A stretch of DNA of 64,000 nucleotides from Pseudoflavonifractor intestinihominis (lineage in GTDB: Bacteria; Bacillota; Clostridia; Oscillospirales; Oscillospiraceae): contig NZ_JBBMFK010000012.1 of the NCBI RefSeq assembly GCF_040096055.1, positions 1 to 64,000 of the forward strand, written 5' to 3'. Shown here in pieces: positions 50,945-59,902 of this stretch. The notes under the pieces are model-generated. The model made no database searches and had not been told where the DNA came from. It saw only the letters and a program-made list of their open reading frames with translations. A program made the translations under genes and the position numbers. Position 1 is the first letter of the stretch; each line of letters starts with the position of its first letter.

Positions 50945-52000
50945 TCAGAACGACAGCTGGTCCAGACCGTCGCCACGGGGCACGGGCAGCCCCAGATGCT
51001 CATAGGCCCGGCGGGTGACACAGCGCCCTCTGGGCGTGCGGGTGAGAAAGCCCATCTGCATCAGATAGGGCTCGTACACATCCTCCAGGGTGACGGCCTC
51101 CTCGTTGATGGTGGCCGCCAGGGTCTCCAGGCCCACAGGGCCGCCGCCGTAGTGTTCGATGATGCTGGTAAGCATCCGGCGGTCCACGGCGTCCAGTCCC
51201 AGATAGTCCACCTCCAGAGCGCTGAGGGCCTGGTCGGCCACATCCCGGGTAATGACGCCCCCCGCCCGCACCTGGGCGAAGTCCCGCACCCGGCGGAGCA
51301 TGCGGTTGGCAATACGGGGTGTGCCCCGGCTCCGCCGGGCGATCTCCATGGCGCCATCCGCCTCAATGGGCACCCCCAGGATGCCCGCCGAGCGGGTGAC
51401 GATCAGGGCCAGCTCCTCGGGGGTATATAGCTCCAGCCGTAGCGTGACGCCGAACCGGTCCCGCAGAGGGGCGGACAGCTGCCCTGCCCGGGTGGTGGCG
51501 CCGATGAGGGTAAATTTGGGCAGATCCAGCCGGATGGAGTTGGCGGAGGGACCCTTGCCGATGATGATGTCGATGGCAAAGTCCTCCATGGCGGGATAGA
51601 GGATCTCCTCCACCGAGCGGTTGAGCCGGTGGATCTCATCCACGAACAGGATGTCGTTTTCCTGCAGGTTGGTCAGCAGGGCCGCCAGATCTCCCGGCTT
51701 TTCAATGGCGGGGCCGGAGGTGATGCGGATATTGACCCCCATCTCGTTGGCAATGATACCGGACAGGGTGGTCTTGCCCAGGCCCGGGGGGCCGTGGAGC
51801 AGCACGTGGTCCAGGGGCTCCCCCCGCATCTTGGCCGCCTGGATGAAGATCTCCAGGTTGCCCTTAGCCTTCTTCTGGCCGATGTACTCCGAGAGGGTCT
51901 TGGGGCGGAGAGAGCCCTCGTTCTCATCGTCCCGGGTCAGGGACGTGGTCACCAGAGGCTCTTCCGTCTCAAAGCCGCTCTCCGAAAAATCGATGCTCAA
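50945..52000 (-). CDS. ruvB: Holliday junction DNA helicase RuvB (351 aa)
   Basis: AAA+ motor of branch migration. Walker A GPPGLGKTTL, Walker B FVDEIHRL, sensor 1 IGATTRAG, and the RuvB winged helix (TPRGRCVTRRAYEHLGL). TTG start at 52000 after GGAAGTG. Downstream of ruvA by 52 bases, in the usual ruvC-ruvA-ruvB order. Confidence 0.97.
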   Translation of the reverse strand: MSIDFSESGFETEEPLVTTSLTRDDENEGSLRPKTLSEYIGQKKAKGNLEIFIQAAKMRGEPLDHVLLHGPPGLGKTTLSGIIANEMGVNIRITSGPAIEKPGDLAALLTNLQENDILFVDEIHRLNRSVEEILYPAMEDFAIDIIIGKGPSANSIRLDLPKFTLIGATTRAGQLSAPLRDRFGVTLRLELYTPEELALIVTRSAGILGVPIEADGAMEIARRSRGTPRIANRMLRRVRDFAQVRAGGVITRDVADQALSALEVDYLGLDAVDRRMLTSIIEHYGGGPVGLETLAATINEEAVTLEDVYEPYLMQMGFLTRTPRGRCVTRRAYEHLGLPVPRGDGLDQLSF

Positions 52001-52052
52001 ATGCTCACTTCCTCTTCCGGACGGACCTCATGTCCCCCGGCTGTTTTTACGC

Positions 52053-52658
52053 TTACTTCACCATCTTCTTCAGCGCCTGCTTGATGATCTCCTCCAGGGC
52101 CAGGGCCTCCATATCGATGTTCTTCAGGGCGGCTGCCGCCTCGGCCTGGCTGTATCCCAAAACAGCCAGAGCGGCCGCGGCCTCGCTGGCCTTGTTCTGG
52201 GGGATGACCGTCACGCCGGTACCGCCGTAGCTCTCACCGCCGGGGGTGGAGAGCTGACCCTTGGCCAGCTTATCCTTCAGCTCCAGAATGATGCGCTGGG
52301 CGATCTTCTTGCCGATGCCGGGGGCCACGGTGAGGGACTTCTCGTCACCGGTGATGATGGACGTGGCCAGTCCCTCGGGAGTGGTGGAGGACAGGATGGA
52401 CAGCGCCGCCTTGGGGCCCACGCCGGACACACCGATGAGCAGCTGGAAGCAGCTGAGCTCGTTCTCACTGGCAAAGCCGTAGAGCTCCATGGCGTCCTCC
52501 CGGACGTTGAGGTGGGTGTAGAGTGTGGCGGCCTCCCCTTTCCGCAGCCGGGCAAGGGTGCTGTTGGTGGTGCGGCAGGCATAGCCCACCCCGCCGCAGT
52601 CCACAACGGCCAGGTAGGGCGCCATGTGGACCACAGGGCCTTTCACATAGTAAAACAT
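52053..52658 (-). CDS. ruvA: Holliday junction branch migration protein RuvA (201 aa)
   Basis: N-terminal OB fold (MFYYVKGPVVHMAPYLAVVDCGGVGY), HhH DNA-binding domain (LIGVSGVGPKAALSILS, VAPGIGKKIAQRIILELKDK) and a C-terminal RuvB-binding domain (ALAVLGYSQAEAAAAL). Complete length. Confidence 0.97.
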   Translation of the reverse strand: MFYYVKGPVVHMAPYLAVVDCGGVGYACRTTNSTLARLRKGEAATLYTHLNVREDAMELYGFASENELSCFQLLIGVSGVGPKAALSILSSTTPEGLATSIITGDEKSLTVAPGIGKKIAQRIILELKDKLAKGQLSTPGGESYGGTGVTVIPQNKASEAAAALAVLGYSQAEAAAALKNIDMEALALEEIIKQALKKMVK

Positions 52659-52688
52659 ATCGGTTCCTCACAAGTGTTTTGTCGGTTA

Positions 52689-53228
52689 TCAGCGGCGGTC
52701 GTCCCGGGCGGCGTACCGCCCGCTGCCCGGCCGGGCGGAGTCCAGCAGGGACAATCGGGACGAGGACGAGCGGGCATGGCACAGGGCGATGGCCACGGCG
52801 TCCGCCGCGTCATCCGGCTTGGGCACGTCCTTCAGCCCCAACAGGTGTTTGGTCATGTCCATCACCTGCCGTTTTTCCGCCTTGCCGTACCCCACCACCG
52901 CCTGCTTGACCTGGGACGGGCTGTACTCAAAAATAGGGACGCCGGCCCGCTCCGCTTCGGTCAGGATGACCCCTCTGGCCTGGGCCACGCCGATGCCGGT
53001 GGTCACGTTCTGGTTGAAGAACAGCTCCTCCACCGCCATGGCCTCCGGCCTGAACTGCCGGAGCAGGGTGGCCATATCGTCGGAGATCTGGAGCAGCCTG
53101 GTGGGCAGCGGCAGCCCTGCCGGAGTGGTGATGGCGCCGCACCGGATCAGCCTCTGCCGCCCCGGCACCGCCTCCAGCACCCCGAAGCCCACGATGGCGA
53201 AGCCCGGGTCTATTCCCAAAATGATCAT
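52689..53228 (-). CDS. ruvC: Crossover junction endodeoxyribonuclease RuvC (179 aa)
   Basis: Holliday junction resolvase with the four catalytic acids in MIILGIDPG (Asp7), VEELFFNQN (Glu), and KPDDAADAVAIALCHA (two Asp). Start at 53228 after AACCTCC-complement AGGAGGTT. A short basic tail follows the core. Confidence 0.97.
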   Translation of the reverse strand: MIILGIDPGFAIVGFGVLEAVPGRQRLIRCGAITTPAGLPLPTRLLQISDDMATLLRQFRPEAMAVEELFFNQNVTTGIGVAQARGVILTEAERAGVPIFEYSPSQVKQAVVGYGKAEKRQVMDMTKHLLGLKDVPKPDDAADAVAIALCHARSSSSRLSLLDSARPGSGRYAARDDRR

Positions 53229-53305
53229 GGCAACCTCCTGGGTATACATACGGATCTTATTTTATCACGGCAGAGGATATGGCGCAACAAAGAATTGCGT
53301 ACAGC

Positions 53306-53348
53306 AACAGCAGACGCCGCGGCAGATTTTGCCGCGGCGTCTGCTGTT
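53306..53348 (-). terminator. GC-rich hairpin between xerD and ruvC
   Basis: Perfect 19-bp arms (53306-53324 / 53330-53348, core GACGCCGCGGCA) with a 5-base loop, 45 bases past the xerD stop. The minus-strand U-tract is short. Confidence 0.7.
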
Positions 53349-53392
53349 TTAGAAGGAGAATTGTAAATAAAAATCCGGTATCCACTCTCATC

Positions 53393-54289
53393 TTATGCCC
53401 GGGGGTGGGCTTTGTTGTACACGTCTTTCAGCTTCTGGTTCACCAGCTGGGCGTATATCTGAGTGGACGAGATGTCGGCGTGGCCCAGCATCTCCTGGAT
53501 GGACCGCAGGTCCGCACCGTTCTCCAGCAGATGGGCCGCAAAGGAGTGACGCAGGGTGTGGGGCGTGATGTCCTTGCGGATGCCCGCCTTCTCCTGATAA
53601 TGCTTGATGATCTTCCAAAAGCCCTGGCGGCTCATGCGCTCCCCGTTCATATTCACAAACAGGGCCTTCTCGTCGGGGTGCTCGATCATCTGGGGCCGGA
53701 CCTGGGTCACATAGTTGGTCAGGGCGCGCACAGCGGCGGGATAGAGCGGGATGATCCGCTCCTTGTTCCGCCCCACGCAGCGGACGAAGCCCGCGGACAG
53801 ATTGACATGCTCCAGGTTCAATCCGATTAGTTCGGACACCCGGATTCCTGTGGCATACAGCAGCTCCAGCATGGCCTTGTCCCGGCAGCCCTTGGCGTCG
53901 GAGGGGTCGGGCTGTTCCAGAAACAGGTCCACCTCTTTGCTGGTGAGGATCTGGGGCAGCTTGCGCTCCACCTTGGCGGGGGTAATCCCCCGCACCGGAT
54001 TGACGGTCACCACACCGGCGCCGATCAGGAAATTGTAAAAGGACTTCATAGAGGCCAGACTTCTGGTCACCGTGGCCACAGACTTCCCCTTGGCGGACAG
54101 ATGCTTCACATATCGCTCCACATCCGCCTGCCCGGCCTGTTCCGCCGTCAGGTTCTCCCCCTCCAGCCAGCCTGCGTACTGGTGGATATCCCGCAGGTAG
54201 GAGCTGAGTGTGTTGAGGGACGCCTTTTTCTCTGTCTTCAGGTATGACTCATACTCTTTTAAATAATCCATCCCCTGCCGCGTCTCCAT
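53393..54289 (-). CDS. xerD: Tyrosine recombinase XerD-like (298 aa)
   Basis: Site-specific recombinase for chromosome dimer resolution. N-terminal SAM-like domain (LKEYESYLKTEKKASLNTLSSYLRDI) and catalytic domain with Arg in ATGIRVSELIGL, HTLRHSFAAHLL (HxxR), GHADISSTQIYAQ (His, Tyr nucleophile). Start METRQG at 54289 or MDYLKEY at 54271. The adjacent spoIIM upstream is the same pairing as in B. subtilis. This is a housekeeping gene, not the integrase of the island. Confidence 0.95.
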   Translation of the reverse strand: METRQGMDYLKEYESYLKTEKKASLNTLSSYLRDIHQYAGWLEGENLTAEQAGQADVERYVKHLSAKGKSVATVTRSLASMKSFYNFLIGAGVVTVNPVRGITPAKVERKLPQILTSKEVDLFLEQPDPSDAKGCRDKAMLELLYATGIRVSELIGLNLEHVNLSAGFVRCVGRNKERIIPLYPAAVRALTNYVTQVRPQMIEHPDEKALFVNMNGERMSRQGFWKIIKHYQEKAGIRKDITPHTLRHSFAAHLLENGADLRSIQEMLGHADISSTQIYAQLVNQKLKDVYNKAHPRA

Positions 54290-54332
54290 CCTATGTAGAA
54301 TTCGGCGGCTCTGCCCTTTGGCAGGGACACGC

Positions 54333-54962
54333 CTATGCCGCCAGCATTCCGGCCGCCCACGCCACAAGGGTGGGGACCGCCAGATATTCCAGCAGTATAC
54401 ACACACAGAACGCCCCGGCGCACATGCCGCAGCGCAAAAAGTAGGCCCGGCCGAAGGGGGAGCCTCTCCTGCTCTCCCCCATGGTCCGCCCGGCCAGGCG
54501 GGCCGACGCCGCCAGCCCCTGAACGCCCAGAACAAAGAGCGTCGGGATGCTGACTGCCCCGGATACACCGAAAATCAGCGCGGCCGCAAAGCAGCCCTCA
54601 CTGCCGAACATTCGAACAAAGGAGGACACTGCAAAGGACAACAGAAATCCCCGGACGGAAAATAAGATTGGAATACCGAGTACCCCCAGGGCGGTAAACC
54701 CCAGAGCCACCGTAAAAATGGGCCAGCGGAGCACATCCCACATCAGCGGAAGCAGGGCGGGCGGCTGTACGCTCCCCTCCCCTGCGGCTGAGAGAAAACC
54801 CTGAACGTAGGCCGTCAGGCTCTCCGCACCGCTGCCTCCCGCTGCGGCGGCCAGCAGGCACCCTGCCGCGCTGCCCAGGAAAAAGCAGACCCCGATCACT
54901 GCAAGGGCGGGTCCTCCGCCCTCCGCTGGGACATCCCACACCCCTGCCACAGCTCTGCGCAT
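54333..54962 (-). CDS. spoIIM: Stage II sporulation protein M family (209 aa)
   Basis: Four to five transmembrane helices with the SpoIIM pattern: TALGVLGIPILFSVRGFLLSFAVSSFVR and SIPTLFVLGVQGLAASARLA. SpoIIM takes part in the DMP machine that degrades peptidoglycan during engulfment; SpoIID and SpoIIP partners are not seen here apart from a SpoIID-domain protein at 60984-62642. The ATG at 54962 follows GGAGGTG. The N-terminal part is more Ala/Gly-rich than in Bacillus. Confidence 0.87.
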   Translation of the reverse strand: MRRAVAGVWDVPAEGGGPALAVIGVCFFLGSAAGCLLAAAAGGSGAESLTAYVQGFLSAAGEGSVQPPALLPLMWDVLRWPIFTVALGFTALGVLGIPILFSVRGFLLSFAVSSFVRMFGSEGCFAAALIFGVSGAVSIPTLFVLGVQGLAASARLAGRTMGESRRGSPFGRAYFLRCGMCAGAFCVCILLEYLAVPTLVAWAAGMLAA

Positions 54963-55017
54963 GGCCGTCACCTCCACGACAGCCTATGCGTGCCCCGGAG
55001 GAATTAGAAGGACAGCC

Positions 55018-55812
55018 TTACTTGCCCAGCTCCTGAGAGCGGCGGACACAGCGCTCCATGGCCTCGTTCACCATCCCCTCAAAGTGGTGGTCGTCAAAGG
55101 CGGTCAGAGCCGCCAGCGTGGTGCCGCCGGGCGAACATACCTGCCGAGCCAGCTCCCCGGCGGTCTTCCCGCTCTCCAGCAGCATGCGGGCCGAGCCCTC
55201 CATGGTGAGGGCTGCCATACGCAGCGCCTGCTCCGGCTCCAGGCCCAGGGCCTGTCCGGCCTGCACCATGGCGTCGGCCATACGGAAGAAATAGGCCGGC
55301 GAGGAGCCGGCGATGGCGATCACCGCGTCGATCAGATCCTCCGGCACCACAAACACCTCGCCCGCGGAAGAGAACACGGCCTTTACCTCCTCGAAGAGGT
55401 CCTCGGGCACATCGCCGCTCTTCTGCGCCAGGGCGGTACAGCCCTTTCCCACCAGCAGCGGCGTGTTGGGCATGGCCCGCATCACGTGACAGCCGGGCAG
55501 CTGCTCCCGCAGCCAAGCCAGGGAGTACCCGGGCGAAATGGAGAGCACGCCTTTGCCCTTCACCTCATCCGCAATCTGGGGCAGCACCTCGCCGAACATC
55601 TGGGGCTTGATGCCAAGGATGACCAGATCAGCTTCACGGGCCACCCGGCAGTTGTCCGTGGTGGTGTGGACGCCCAGTCGGGCAAAGCGCTCCAGCTTAT
55701 CCTGGTGGCGGTTGGAGACCCACAGCTGCTCCGCCTGGAGAAGGCCGCCCTTTAAAACGCCGTCCAAAATTGCGCCCGACATATTGCCAGCACCAATAAA
55801 TCCCAATTTCAA
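55018..55812 (-). CDS. proC: Pyrroline-5-carboxylate reductase (264 aa)
   Basis: Last step of proline synthesis. Rossmann motif LGFIGAGNMSGAIL at the N-terminus, VILGIKPQMF, and the C-terminal catalytic block VCSPGGTTLAALTAF. Starts with TTG at 55812 after AAGGT. Length is normal. Monocistronic. Confidence 0.96.
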   Translation of the reverse strand: MKLGFIGAGNMSGAILDGVLKGGLLQAEQLWVSNRHQDKLERFARLGVHTTTDNCRVAREADLVILGIKPQMFGEVLPQIADEVKGKGVLSISPGYSLAWLREQLPGCHVMRAMPNTPLLVGKGCTALAQKSGDVPEDLFEEVKAVFSSAGEVFVVPEDLIDAVIAIAGSSPAYFFRMADAMVQAGQALGLEPEQALRMAALTMEGSARMLLESGKTAGELARQVCSPGGTTLAALTAFDDHHFEGMVNEAMERCVRRSQELGK

Positions 55813-55849
55813 GTGACAGACCTTCTTTTTAACCTAGTTTATGAATAAT

Positions 55850-55878
55850 AATATATTCCTTTCGAAGAATCAACGCAA
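55850..55878 (-). promoter_or_regulatory. Possible sigma-A promoter of proC
   Basis: On the minus strand TTGCGT (55873-55878) and TATATT (55850-55855) are separated by 17 bp in a notably AT-rich stretch. Confidence 0.5.
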
Positions 55879-55962
55879 GAAATATAAAGCAAAAAAATTA
55901 TTTTTGTGTATTATGACAAAATATTATGTAAAACAGGTTATGTTAACTATATCTACATAGGG

Positions 55963-55992
55963 AAAGGGCGGGCTCTTCGGAGCCCGCCCTTT
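55963..55992 (-). terminator. UUCG-type hairpin after scfB
   Basis: Perfect 13-bp arms (AAAGGGCGGGCTC) closed by a TTCG tetraloop on the plus strand, 100 bases past the scfB stop. On the minus strand the T-run is short. Confidence 0.75.
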
Positions 55993-56092
55993 CTGTCGAT
56001 AAATGTTCTATTTTTCTCGGTATCTAGGCCGATAAAGCCAATTTTTTGCCGCTGTCTCAGTGATTACATTTTGTATAATTACACTTTGTATA

Positions 56093-57475
56093 TCAGTCGG
56101 CCATGCCCGCCGCAATGGCCCGCAGGGCAATGGCGCACTCCAGCCGCTTGCGCTCCAGTTCGCATCCAACATGGTGAGGCTTTTTTATGTCTCCATTGAC
56201 AAGCAGGTTGGAGGCGCTGCAGCCGCCGGAGCAGTAGAACCGGGCCCAGCAGTTCTTGCAGTCCTCCCTGGTGTAGATATTCAGGTTGGAGAAGGCCTTG
56301 GAGATCTCCATGTTGAAGGTGCCCTCATAGAGGTTGCCCAGCTTGTAGTCCAGGTTGCCCACGAACTGGTGGCAGGGGTAGATATCCCCTTCCGGCGTGA
56401 TGGCCACATACTCACAGCCGGCGCCGCAGCCCCGCAGACGCTTGATGACGCAGGGGCCCTGGGCCAGGTCCACGTTGAAGTGGAAGAAGTTCACCTCGGG
56501 ATGTTCCCGCAGCTCCTCCGCCAGCTTCTCATACTCAGCCAGGATGGTAGGCACGTCCTCCTCCCGGAGGGCATAGGGGTCCTCAGCGCCGCCCACCACG
56601 GGCTCCACCGAGATGTTCTTGGCGCCCAGGGACGCCATGTGCATCACGTCGGCGGCAAAGTCCAGGTTGTCCCGGGTGAAGGTGCCCCGGAGATAGTAGT
56701 CCTTGTCTCCCCTGCCGGCAATCAGCTTCTGGAACTTGGGGACGATCACGTCGTAGCTGCCCTTGCCGTTGACGGTGGGGCGCATCCGGTCGTTGACCTC
56801 CTTGCGGCCGTCGATGGACAGGACCGCGTTGGACATCTCCCGGTTGATGTACTCGATGTTCTCGTCGTTGAGCAGGACGCCGTTGGTCGTGATGGTAAAG
56901 CGGAAGCACTTGCCGTGCTCCTTCTCAATGGAGCGGGCGTACTCCACCGTCTTCTTCACCGTGTCCATCGCCATCAGCGGTTCGCCGCCAAAGAAGTCTA
57001 CCTCGATGTTCCGCCGCTTCCCGGAGCGCTCGATGACAAAGTCGATGGCCCGCTTGGCGGTCTCAAAGTCCATGGTCATGCGGTGGCCGGTACCGAAATC
57101 GCCGGTGGAGGCGAAGCAGTACTTGCAGCGCAGGTTGCAGTCGTGGGACACGTGGAGGCACAGGGCCTTGATGGGCGCCTCCCGCTGCATGGCCACGGCG
57201 GCGGCGGGGTCGATGTAGTCGTCCTCCACAAAGAGGAGCCCCTCCTCCTGAAGGCCACGCAGATCCTGCCAGGCCTCCTCCAGCGCGTCTGCGCTGTACT
57301 GGGGCAGCTGGGCGGCCAGGTCCGCCGGGCAGTGCTCGGCCAGCCGGCCGGGGTTGGCAGTCTGCCGGTCCAGCGCCTCCAGCAGGTCATAGGCGGTCTT
57401 ATCCAGCACGTGGACAGCACCGCTGTTTACATCCACGGCGATGGATACGCCGAGGGCAGTAAAAGTATGTACCAT
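56093..57475 (-). CDS. scfB: SCIFF radical SAM maturase ScfB (460 aa)
   Basis: Radical SAM/SPASM enzyme that forms thioether crosslinks in the SCIFF peptide. An N-terminal RiPP-recognition-like region is followed by the radical SAM CxxxCxxC motif (HDCNLRCKYCFAS), the GGEPLMAMD block and C-terminal SPASM cysteines (CKNCWARFYCSGGCSAS). The start MVHTFTALG at 57475 is chosen because the longer frame runs through the scfA-scfB hairpin. It is separated from scfA by 74 bases. Confidence 0.96.
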   Translation of the reverse strand: MVHTFTALGVSIAVDVNSGAVHVLDKTAYDLLEALDRQTANPGRLAEHCPADLAAQLPQYSADALEEAWQDLRGLQEEGLLFVEDDYIDPAAAVAMQREAPIKALCLHVSHDCNLRCKYCFASTGDFGTGHRMTMDFETAKRAIDFVIERSGKRRNIEVDFFGGEPLMAMDTVKKTVEYARSIEKEHGKCFRFTITTNGVLLNDENIEYINREMSNAVLSIDGRKEVNDRMRPTVNGKGSYDVIVPKFQKLIAGRGDKDYYLRGTFTRDNLDFAADVMHMASLGAKNISVEPVVGGAEDPYALREEDVPTILAEYEKLAEELREHPEVNFFHFNVDLAQGPCVIKRLRGCGAGCEYVAITPEGDIYPCHQFVGNLDYKLGNLYEGTFNMEISKAFSNLNIYTREDCKNCWARFYCSGGCSASNLLVNGDIKKPHHVGCELERKRLECAIALRAIAAGMAD

Positions 57476-57500
57476 TCTTTTCTCTCCTAATGACAGGCAC

Positions 57501-57533
57501 GGAAACGGGGTGGGCAAAACCCACCCCGTTTCC
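57501..57533 (-). terminator. Hairpin between scfA and scfB
   Basis: Perfect 14-bp arms (57501-57514 / 57520-57533, core ACGGGGTGGG) with a CAAAA-type loop. It may partly terminate transcription so that more precursor peptide than enzyme is made. A U-tract is absent, so it may instead protect the scfA mRNA end. Confidence 0.75.
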
Positions 57534-57549
57534 AGTCTTGTTGTTCGAC

Positions 57550-57693
57550 TTACTTGTTGTTCTCGCACTTCTGGTTGGCAACCGTGCAAGAGGTCTTACA
57601 AGCGGACTGGCAAGAAGTCTGGCACTCGCCGCAGCCGCCGTGAGCAGCGCTGTTCTTCAGGGTAGCGCCGTTAAGCGTCTTCACATGCTTCAT
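57550..57693 (-). CDS. scfA: SCIFF precursor peptide ScfA (47 aa)
   Basis: Six-cysteine-in-forty-five peptide. Begins MKHVKTLNGATLKNSAAHGG, then six Cys in the pattern CGEC, TSC, SAC, TSC, QKC and a short NNK end. The product is modified by ScfB; the family is nearly universal in Clostridia and its biological role remains unknown. A GGAGGAGGGG region lies upstream of the ATG. It has a strong promoter. Confidence 0.96.
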   Translation of the reverse strand: MKHVKTLNGATLKNSAAHGGCGECQTSCQSACKTSCTVANQKCENNK

Positions 57694-57735
57694 CTGTTTC
57701 CCCTCCTCCACTGTCGTTTTTTGGAGCTTCGATTC

Positions 57736-57764
57736 ATTATAGCATAGGAAGCGGTTCTTTTCAA
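57736..57764 (-). promoter_or_regulatory. Sigma-A promoter of scfA
   Basis: On the minus strand TTGAAA (57759-57764) and TATAAT (57736-57741) are separated by 17 bp. Confidence 0.9.
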
Positions 57765-57771
57765 TCCATTT

Positions 57772-58194
57772 TTAGCGGCGGCTCTTCCGCTTTTTCCTTG
57801 CGGGCCGTTTTCCGCCCAGCAGGCCGGCCGCTGCGCCGCCGCACAGAGCGCCGCAGAGAAGGGCCAGCCCCTCCTCCGGAGCGGCAGGTCCGAAGAAGAT
57901 CACGCCCACTGTGAGCAGGATCAGAAAAAACACACAGCCCGTCAGCAAGCCCACAATCAGCGCCCTGGAGCGGCAGCGGCGGATGGCAGCCGTCCCGCCG
58001 GAAAAGCCGCCGATGACGCAGCCCACAATGGTGACCTGATACATCAGCTGTTCCCCAATCCATCCCCTGGAGATGCCTACGGAGGCCAGCAGCAGAAAGA
58101 GAAAGCAGGCCAGCAGCGCCACGCCGCCCCCCAGAAGCACGCCCAGTACACAGCGGACCAGTCTGGCTCCCTGGTCCTCTTCCACATGTTTCAT
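57772..58194 (-). CDS. TIGR04086-type membrane protein (140 aa)
   Basis: Four hydrophobic helices with VGCVIGGFSGGTAAIRRCRSRALIVGLLTG as the family-like block, and an Arg/Lys-rich tail. TIGR04086 proteins are typically encoded next to the SCIFF genes and yajC, which is the arrangement here. Function unknown. Start MKHVEED at 58194 (upstream GGGAGGGGA). Confidence 0.85.
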   Translation of the reverse strand: MKHVEEDQGARLVRCVLGVLLGGGVALLACFLFLLLASVGISRGWIGEQLMYQVTIVGCVIGGFSGGTAAIRRCRSRALIVGLLTGCVFFLILLTVGVIFFGPAAPEEGLALLCGALCGGAAAGLLGGKRPARKKRKSRR

Positions 58195-58295
58195 TCCATT
58201 CCCCTCCCAGACATTGTGCTTGTCTGGTGGATTATATGCCATCGTTCCGTCCGGCATGTCTGCTTTTTCGCTTCTGAGATCCGGCGCATAAAAAA

Positions 58296-58323
58296 ACAGC
58301 CGGCCGCATGTGCGGCCGGCTGT
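58296..58323 (-). terminator. Terminator after yajC
   Basis: 13-bp perfect arms (ACAGCCGGCCGCA) with a short loop, followed on the minus strand by TTTTTTT, just past the yajC stop. Confidence 0.9.
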
Positions 58324-58335
58324 CTTGCAGTGGAG

Positions 58336-58635
58336 TTATTTCTTGTCTTCCTTGGCGGGAGCGGAGTCCTCAGAGGTCTGGGTGCCCTTGGTGGACACAG
58401 CCCACTTGGTGAACTCGATGCGCACCCGGTCGGCGCCGGTCTCGATGACAATGGTGTCCTCCTTCACGGCGCAGATGGTTCCCACGATGCCGCCGATGGT
58501 GGTGATCAGGTCGCCCACCGCCAGGCTGTTGCGCATCTCGGCCATGGCCTTTTTCTTCTTGTTTTCCGGCCGGATCAGCAGGAAGTAGAAGATGGCCAGC
58601 ATTGCGACGATCATTACGATGGAAATGATATCCAA
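58336..58635 (-). CDS. yajC: Preprotein translocase subunit YajC (99 aa)
   Basis: One N-terminal transmembrane helix (IISIVMIVAMLAIFYFLLIRP) followed by the typical ENKKKKAMAEMRNSLAVGDLITTIGGIVGTI and IRIEFTKWAVSTKG-like block. A TTG start at 58635 is inferred: GGAGGA lies 7 bases upstream, and longer frames are not conserved. Accessory subunit of SecDF. Confidence 0.92.
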   Translation of the reverse strand: MDIISIVMIVAMLAIFYFLLIRPENKKKKAMAEMRNSLAVGDLITTIGGIVGTICAVKEDTIVIETGADRVRIEFTKWAVSTKGTQTSEDSAPAKEDKK

Positions 58636-58691
58636 GGTCAATTCCTCCAAATACAGTATTTCTGCCCCTTTGCCCTGTGGCAACTTTATAC

Positions 58692-58720
58692 ATTATAGCG
58701 GCATTCTCACCACTTGGCAA
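58692..58720 (-). promoter_or_regulatory. Sigma-A promoter of yajC
   Basis: On the minus strand TTGCCA (58715-58720) and TATAAT (58692-58697) are separated by 17 bp, just downstream of tgt. Confidence 0.85.
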
Positions 58721-58727
58721 GTCCTCT

Positions 58728-59867
58728 TTACGAATTTCCGATGGGCGCGTCCAATTTTCCGCTGTACGTCCGCCGGAACTCCTCAAAGGTACCCTCGTCC
58801 AGAGCCGCCCGGATGCGGACCATCAGCTCATTGTAGAAGTGGAGATTGTGGAGCACCGCCAGGCGCATGGCCAGCATCTCCCCCGCCGCAAACAGGTGGC
58901 GCAGATAGGCCCGGGAGAAGGACTGGCAGGCCGGACAGGTGCAGGTGGGGTCGATGGGGATGGGGTCGGTCTTGTACTTCTCATTCTTGATGTTCAGGGT
59001 GCCCTCCCAGGTGTACAGCTTCCCATGGCGGGCGTTGCGGGCCGGCATGACGCAGTCGAAGAAGTCCACGCCCCGGGCAACCGCCTCAATGATGTTGGAG
59101 GGCGTGCCCACCCCCATCAGATACCGGGGCTTGTCCTTGGGCATGTGGGGCTCCACAGCGTCGATGATGTCGTACATGGTCTGGGTGGGCTCCCCCACTG
59201 CCAGGCCGCCGATGGCGTAGCCGTCGCAGTCGATCTTGGCGATTTCCTGCATGTGCCACACCCGCAGGTCGGGGTAAATGCCTCCCTGGTTGATGCCGAA
59301 GAGCATCTGGTCCGGGTTGACCGTGTCGGGCAGGCTGTTGAGCCGGTCGTGCTCTGCCTTGCACCGCTCCAGCCACCGCAGCGTCCGCTCGCAGGAGGGC
59401 TTCACGTACTCCCGGGTGGAGGGGTTGGCCACGCACTCGTCAAAGGCCATGGCAATGTCGCTGCCCAGGTTGGACTGGATGCGCATACTCTCCTCCGGGC
59501 CCATAAAGACCCGGCGGCCGTCGATGTGGGAGGCGAAGGTGACTCCCTCTTCCGTGATCTTCCGCAGGCCGGACAGGGAGAACACCTGGAACCCGCCGGA
59601 GTCGGTGAGAATGGGGCCGTCCCAGTCCATAAACTTGTGGAGGCCGCCCATCTCCTTCACGACGCCGTCACCCGGACGGAGGTGGAGGTGGTAGGTGTTG
59701 GACAGCTCGATCTGGCAGCCCACATCCTTCAGGTCGTGGGCCGACACCGCACCCTTGATGGCGCCCTGGGTGCCCACGTTCATGAAAACAGGGGTCTGGG
59801 CTGTGCCGTGGGCACAGGTAAACACGCCCCGCCGGGCCCTGCCCTGGGTCTTCACTACTTCAAACAC
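58728..59867 (-). CDS. tgt: tRNA-guanine transglycosylase Tgt (379 aa)
   Basis: Exchanges G34 for preQ1 in tRNAs decoding NAY/CAY codons. DSGGFQVFSL (active site), AFDECVANPSTREYV, the GGLAVGEP block, and zinc ligands in CTCPACQSF...HL are all visible. GTG start at 59867 after AGGAG. queA follows the usual partnership, upstream on the same strand. Confidence 0.97.
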   Translation of the reverse strand: MFEVVKTQGRARRGVFTCAHGTAQTPVFMNVGTQGAIKGAVSAHDLKDVGCQIELSNTYHLHLRPGDGVVKEMGGLHKFMDWDGPILTDSGGFQVFSLSGLRKITEEGVTFASHIDGRRVFMGPEESMRIQSNLGSDIAMAFDECVANPSTREYVKPSCERTLRWLERCKAEHDRLNSLPDTVNPDQMLFGINQGGIYPDLRVWHMQEIAKIDCDGYAIGGLAVGEPTQTMYDIIDAVEPHMPKDKPRYLMGVGTPSNIIEAVARGVDFFDCVMPARNARHGKLYTWEGTLNIKNEKYKTDPIPIDPTCTCPACQSFSRAYLRHLFAAGEMLAMRLAVLHNLHFYNELMVRIRAALDEGTFEEFRRTYSGKLDAPIGNS

Positions 59868-59902
59868 GCAAAAACTCCTATCTCTTTTGATTTATGCCCG
59901 CT

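Noticed and set aside
49562..51430. 622-codon plus-strand open frame
   Set aside because: Antisense to glmM and ruvB with no recognisable domain.
53393..54289. xerD as integrase of the island
   Set aside because: It is 40 kb away, in GC-rich core DNA beside spoIIM, the conserved housekeeping position.
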